Assembly: GCF_045207655.1 (NCBI RefSeq)
Contig: NZ_CP108784.1
Location: 3,906,001 to 3,970,000, forward strand
Source of the DNA: Embleya sp045207655
GTDB lineage: Bacteria; Actinomycetota; Actinomycetes; Streptomycetales; Streptomycetaceae
Length of the DNA stretch: 64,000 nt
Direction: 5' to 3'
Part shown: in pieces, positions 60,936 through 64,000 of the stretch
How the letters are laid out: the number at the start of each line of letters is the position of its first letter
Position numbering within the stretch: the stretch's first letter is position 1
The notes under the pieces: generated by a model
Told to the model about the DNA's origin: nothing
The model's database searches: none
Seen by the model: only the letters and a program-made list of their open reading frames with translations
Program-made: the position numbers and the translations under genes

Positions 60936-62120
60936 CCGTTCCTTCGGCAAGCCGAGGATGCGCTCGCCCACGATGTTGCGCTGAATCTGCGACGTGCCCG
61001 CCGCGATCGTGTACGACAGCGACGACAGCCGCTCGTCCATCAGCGTGCCGCCGGGCAGCCCCGCGACGTCGTCCACGGCCAGGGCCGCCCGACCCAGCAG
61101 CCGATGCGCCAGGTCGTACACCTTCTGCTTCGTCTCGGAGAACCGCAGCTTGAACACCGAACCGCCGACCCCGGGCACGCCGGAGCGCTGCGCCTCGGAC
61201 ACGTTCCACTTGGTCAACGCCCACAGCGCCTCGAACTCCGCCGTCAGATGCCCGAGTTCGCGCCGCAACGCGAGATCGTCCCAGGCGCTCGCCTGACGTC
61301 GCGTCACCTTCTTGGCCAGTGCCGCGAGTTCGCGCAACAGACGCTGACAGGCCACCACTTCGCTGACGAACGCGGTACCGCGCTCGAACGACAGGGTGAC
61401 CATGGTGACCCGCCAGCCGTCGTTCTCCTCGCCGACCCGGTTGGCCACCGGCACGCGTACGTCGTCGAAGAACACCTCGGCGAACTCCGACGTGCCCATC
61501 ACCGTCTCCAGCGGACGAATGGTGATGCCCGGCGTGTCCATCGGCACGATCAGCCAGGTGATCCCCTTGTGCTTCGGCGCGTCCGGGTCGGTACGTACCA
61601 ACATCTCGCAGTAGTCGGCCACTTCGGCGTGCGAGGTCCAGATCTTCGAGCCGTTGACGACGTAGTCGTCGCCGTCCCGGACGGCCCGGGTACGCAGCGA
61701 CGCCAGGTCGCTGCCCGCGCCCGGTTCGGAGAAGCCCTGGCACCACACGTCGTCGCCGCGCAGGATGCCCGGGAGGTAGCGGCGACGCTGTTCCTCGGTG
61801 CCGGCCGCGTCGATGGTCGGTCCCGCGTGCAACAGGCCGACGAAGTTGGCGCCCACGTACGGCGCGCCCGCCCGCTCGGTTTCCTCCAGGAAGATCAGGT
61901 GTTCGGTCGGCGTGGCACCCTTGCCGCCCGCCTCGACCGACCAGTGCAGGCCCGCGTAGCCGGCCTCGAACAACAGCCGCTGCCAGGCGGTGTCATACGC
62001 CCGCCGCCCCGGCCAGTCGTTGCGATCGGGCTTGGCGGGCAGCAGCGGGATGGCCCGATCGAGCCACGCGCGCAGTTCCGCGCGAAATCTCTCCTCGGCC
62101 TCGGTATACCGGAGGTCCAT
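60933..62120 (-). CDS. Acyl-CoA dehydrogenase, large (alpha-type) subunit
   Basis: A 395-residue acyl-CoA dehydrogenase. It starts MDLRYTEAEERFRAELRAWL, contains EPGAGSDLAS and ends AGTSQIQRNIVGERILGLPKER. It should form a heteromer with the beta-type gene product downstream. AGGGAG precedes the ATG. A G-rich repeat tract lies between it and the upstream SDR gene on the same strand. Confidence 0.9.
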   Translation of the reverse strand: MDLRYTEAEERFRAELRAWLDRAIPLLPAKPDRNDWPGRRAYDTAWQRLLFEAGYAGLHWSVEAGGKGATPTEHLIFLEETERAGAPYVGANFVGLLHAGPTIDAAGTEEQRRRYLPGILRGDDVWCQGFSEPGAGSDLASLRTRAVRDGDDYVVNGSKIWTSHAEVADYCEMLVRTDPDAPKHKGITWLIVPMDTPGITIRPLETVMGTSEFAEVFFDDVRVPVANRVGEENDGWRVTMVTLSFERGTAFVSEVVACQRLLRELAALAKKVTRRQASAWDDLALRRELGHLTAEFEALWALTKWNVSEAQRSGVPGVGGSVFKLRFSETKQKVYDLAHRLLGRAALAVDDVAGLPGGTLMDERLSSLSYTIAAGTSQIQRNIVGERILGLPKER

Positions 62121-62164
62121 CTCGACTCCCTGTCACGAACAGTCGGGCCGGCCGCAAGACCGGA

Positions 62165-62290
62165 AAACAAAAAACCCAAGGCCCCAGGCCCAGCCCGAGC
62201 CCAACCCCTGAGCCCGAGCCCCTCGGCCCAAGCCCCCGAGCCCGAAGCCCAAGCCCTCAAGCCCTCAAGCCCAGGCCCCGAGCCCCAACC
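62165..62290 (-). repeat. G-rich low-complexity tract (GGGCTT/GGGCTC units)
   Basis: On the minus (transcribed) strand about 125 bp consist of degenerate GGGCTTGA and GGGCTCGG units. It could form G-quadruplexes in the mRNA between the SDR and dehydrogenase genes. Confidence 0.75.
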
Positions 62291-62296
62291 CCAAAC

Positions 62297-63205
62297 TCAC
62301 GCCCCATACACAGGCGTCGGCGTCGGCGCTTCGTCGATCAACTTCGCCACCACCGGACCGAGCTCGGCCGGCTCCCAGCGCCGACCCGCGCTCGCCTCGG
62401 GACCGTGCTGCCAGCCGGTCGCGACCGAGACCTTGTCGCCCTCGACCTCGAACACCCGCCCGGTCACCTCACGCGACTGCGCCGAGCCGAGCCAGACCAC
62501 CAGCGGCGAGATGTTCGCCGGGTCGTAGAAGTCGAAGCTGCCGTCCTCGGGCTTGCGCACCATGTCCGGCATCGCTTCCTCGGTCATCCGGGTCCGCGCG
62601 GCGGGCGCGATCGCGTTGGCGGTCACCCCGTACCGGCCCATCTCCACCGCCGCGATCTGGGTCAGGCACGTGATGCCGGCCTTGGCCGCGGCGTAGTTGC
62701 CCTGCCCGACCGAGCCCATCAGGCCCGCGCCGGACGTGGTGTTGATCAGCCGCGCGTCGATCGTGTCGCCCGCCTTGGCCCGCGCCCGCCAGTACGCGCC
62801 GGCGTGCCGCATCACCGCGAAGTGGCCCTTGAGGTGCACCCGTACCACCGCGTCGAACTCGTCCTCGCCGAGCGAGACCAGCATCCGGTCGCGCAGGAAG
62901 CCCGCGTTGTTGACCACCACGTCCAGCCGGCCGAACGCGTCGATGGCGGTCTGTACCAGGCGCTCCGCGCCCGCCCAGTCCGCGACGTCATCCGCGTTGA
63001 TCACCGCCTTGCCGCCCAGCGCCTCGATGTCGGCCACGACCTGCTGGGCCGGCCCGAGCGAACGGCCGTCGCCCTGGCGCGAGGCGCCGATGTCGTTGAC
63101 CACCACGTGCGCGCCCTCACGGGCGAACGCCAGCGCGTGCTCGCGCCCGATGCCGCCGCCGGCACCGGTGACGATGACGACGCGCCCCTCGCAGATCCCA
63201 CTCAT
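62297..63205 (-). CDS. Short-chain dehydrogenase (Rv3548c-like)
   Basis: A 302-residue SDR. GRVVIVTGAGGGIGREHALAF lies at the start, NNAGFLRDRM in the middle, and the catalytic pair is YAAAK. RTRMTEEAMPDMV and a C-terminal extension match the SDR of the mycobacterial HIP regulon (Rv3548c). It probably handles a 3-hydroxyacyl-CoA. ATG 63205 has GGAGGGG upstream; a longer frame upstream is intergenic. Confidence 0.88.
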   Translation of the reverse strand: MSGICEGRVVIVTGAGGGIGREHALAFAREGAHVVVNDIGASRQGDGRSLGPAQQVVADIEALGGKAVINADDVADWAGAERLVQTAIDAFGRLDVVVNNAGFLRDRMLVSLGEDEFDAVVRVHLKGHFAVMRHAGAYWRARAKAGDTIDARLINTTSGAGLMGSVGQGNYAAAKAGITCLTQIAAVEMGRYGVTANAIAPAARTRMTEEAMPDMVRKPEDGSFDFYDPANISPLVVWLGSAQSREVTGRVFEVEGDKVSVATGWQHGPEASAGRRWEPAELGPVVAKLIDEAPTPTPVYGA

Positions 63206-63397
63206 TCCAGGCCCCTCCGGTGTACTGACGACGTGTGCCGACGCGAGTCGGAATACCTCGGAAGCGGCCCGCCGAGAATTCGACGAGCCGCCCCTTGCCG
63301 CTGAACCCAAACCCCGACCGAACCCGACCGGGTCCGCCGAAAACCCGGGCCCACCGAAAACCGACGAGATCCCGAGGAATCCCGGCGCGAACCCGAC

Positions 63398-64000
63398 TCA
63401 GACCGCGGTCGCGGCCACCCGCCCCTTGTCGAAGTCGAGGTCGAGCATCCGGATCGCGTTGCCCCGGATGATCTTGTAGACCGTCTCCTCGCTCAGCCCG
63501 GCAAGGTGCTCCTCGGCGATCTTCTTGGTGTGCGGCCACGTGGAGTCGACGTGCGGGTAGTCGGTCTCGAACGTGACGTTGTCCTCGCCGATCACGTCGA
63601 GCGAGTTCACCCCGTGCCGGTCCCGGAAGAAGCACGCGAACATGTTCCGCCGGAAGTAGTACGACGGCGCCTCGGGCAGCACCTCACCGGTGACGGCCCA
63701 CGCGCGGTGCTCCAGCCAGACGTCGTCCATCCGCTCCAGCGCGTACGGGATCCAGCCCATCTGGCCCTCGGAGTAGGCCAGCTTGATCTTCGGGAATCGG
63801 GCCGGGATGCCCGCGAAGATGAAGTCGGCCATCGAGGCCATCGCGTTGTTGAAGCTCAGCGACGCCTGCACGGCCGCGGGGGCGTCGGGCGAGGCGGCGG
63901 GCATCGTCGAGGACGAGCCGATGTGCATGTTGATCGTCACGCCCAGGTCCGCGCAGACCCGGAAGAACGGGTCCCAGTAGCCGGTGTGGATGCTGGGCAG
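63398..64000 (-). CDS. Amidohydrolase-family protein, C-terminal part (runs off the window)
   Basis: The last 200 codons of an amidohydrolase-2-type TIM-barrel hydrolase, open through the window end. FAGIPARFPKIKLAYSEGQMGWIPYALER and FETDYPHVDSTWPHT (metal-ligand Asp region) are characteristic. Such enzymes are found in steroid and aromatic catabolic loci, where they hydrolyse or decarboxylate ring-cleavage products. It is followed on the same strand by the SDR after 192 bp. Confidence 0.85.
   Translation of the reverse strand: MPSIHTGYWDPFFRVCADLGVTINMHIGSSSTMPAASPDAPAAVQASLSFNNAMASMADFIFAGIPARFPKIKLAYSEGQMGWIPYALERMDDVWLEHRAWAVTGEVLPEAPSYYFRRNMFACFFRDRHGVNSLDVIGEDNVTFETDYPHVDSTWPHTKKIAEEHLAGLSEETVYKIIRGNAIRMLDLDFDKGRVAATAV

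Noticed and set aside
60742..61746. Long alternative minus-strand frame with Gly/Arg repeats
   Set aside because: A shadow of the alpha-type dehydrogenase extended by the tandem repeat.
1..64000. KstR or KstR2 type operators
   Set aside because: I looked by eye for AnCAAGnnCTTGnT and TnnAACnnGTTnnA forms at the catabolic promoters and found none convincing; a computed scan would be decisive.
1..64000. CRISPR arrays, tRNA or rRNA genes
   Set aside because: Repeats here lack uniform spacers, and no tRNA-like or rRNA-like segments were noticed.

Overview
The window looks like a chromosome segment of a high-GC filamentous actinomycete, probably Streptomycetaceae. The basis is strong third-position G/C bias, frequent GTG starts, GTGA/ATGA gene overlaps, a WhiJ-type regulator with small partner proteins, an LAxTG wall-anchored protein, and a dispersed 'CCCGGCCGGCGnnTGAGGCC' intergenic repeat. 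The family is an inference from content; no rRNA or other marker is present.

Regions 1-21.7 kb and 33.7-48.4 kb, plus 53.9-54.7 kb and 59.8-64 kb, hold a large acyl-CoA catabolic locus. Many proteins resemble the HIP (methylhexahydroindanedione propionate, steroid C/D ring) pathway of mycobacteria and rhodococci: FadD3, FadA6, IpdC-IpdB-IpdA, EchA20, an Rv3549c-like SDR, FadE30, IpdF and an Rv3548c-like SDR. Around them lie four large (alpha-type) and four small (beta-type) acyl-CoA dehydrogenases, a second acyl-CoA synthetase, two further crotonases, an ADP-forming acyl-CoA synthetase, an HsaB-like flavin reductase, a racemase/CoA-transferase, a MaoC pair in which only one member keeps its catalytic dyad, a cyclase-family hydrolase, a zinc alcohol dehydrogenase and an MMPL transporter. 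An acetate-type SSS symporter with a DUF485 partner lies next to them.

The main finding is a shared operator. A 15-bp palindrome, consensus CTGACG-N3-CGTCAG, occurs in nine regions upstream of genes of this locus (twelve sites, two regions with two each). The only TetR gene in the window (13554-14204) shares an operon with one of these sites. By eye it is not KstR2-like, so the HIP regulon appears to be under a different TetR/operator pair here. An IS110-family element lies between fadE30 and ipdF.

Region 24.3-26.7 kb is a WhiJ/Xre-type module: an RsbW-like ATPase, an Xre-DUF5753 regulator, and three tandem copies of a 63-residue acidic protein. A truncated fourth copy lies 7 kb away at 33.5 kb. 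Region 27-33.5 kb encodes exported proteins: an LAxTG surface protein, a membrane-anchored protein, a beta-helix lipoprotein and a Tat-dependent Dyp peroxidase. Region 34.9-37 kb holds a frameshifted repeat protein and an orphan Xre antitoxin-like gene with its own palindrome. Region 48.4-59.6 kb is mixed housekeeping and accessory DNA: a DUF4239 pair, a PARG-like protein, a DHFR-like protein, an AraC/GyrI regulator, a DUF4419-like protein, a lipoprotein, a 5'-truncated MMPL remnant, an ABC exporter and a second RsbW-like ATPase. The dehydrogenase operon at 59.8-64 kb has unusual repeats between its genes, including a degenerate amplification of a gene start.
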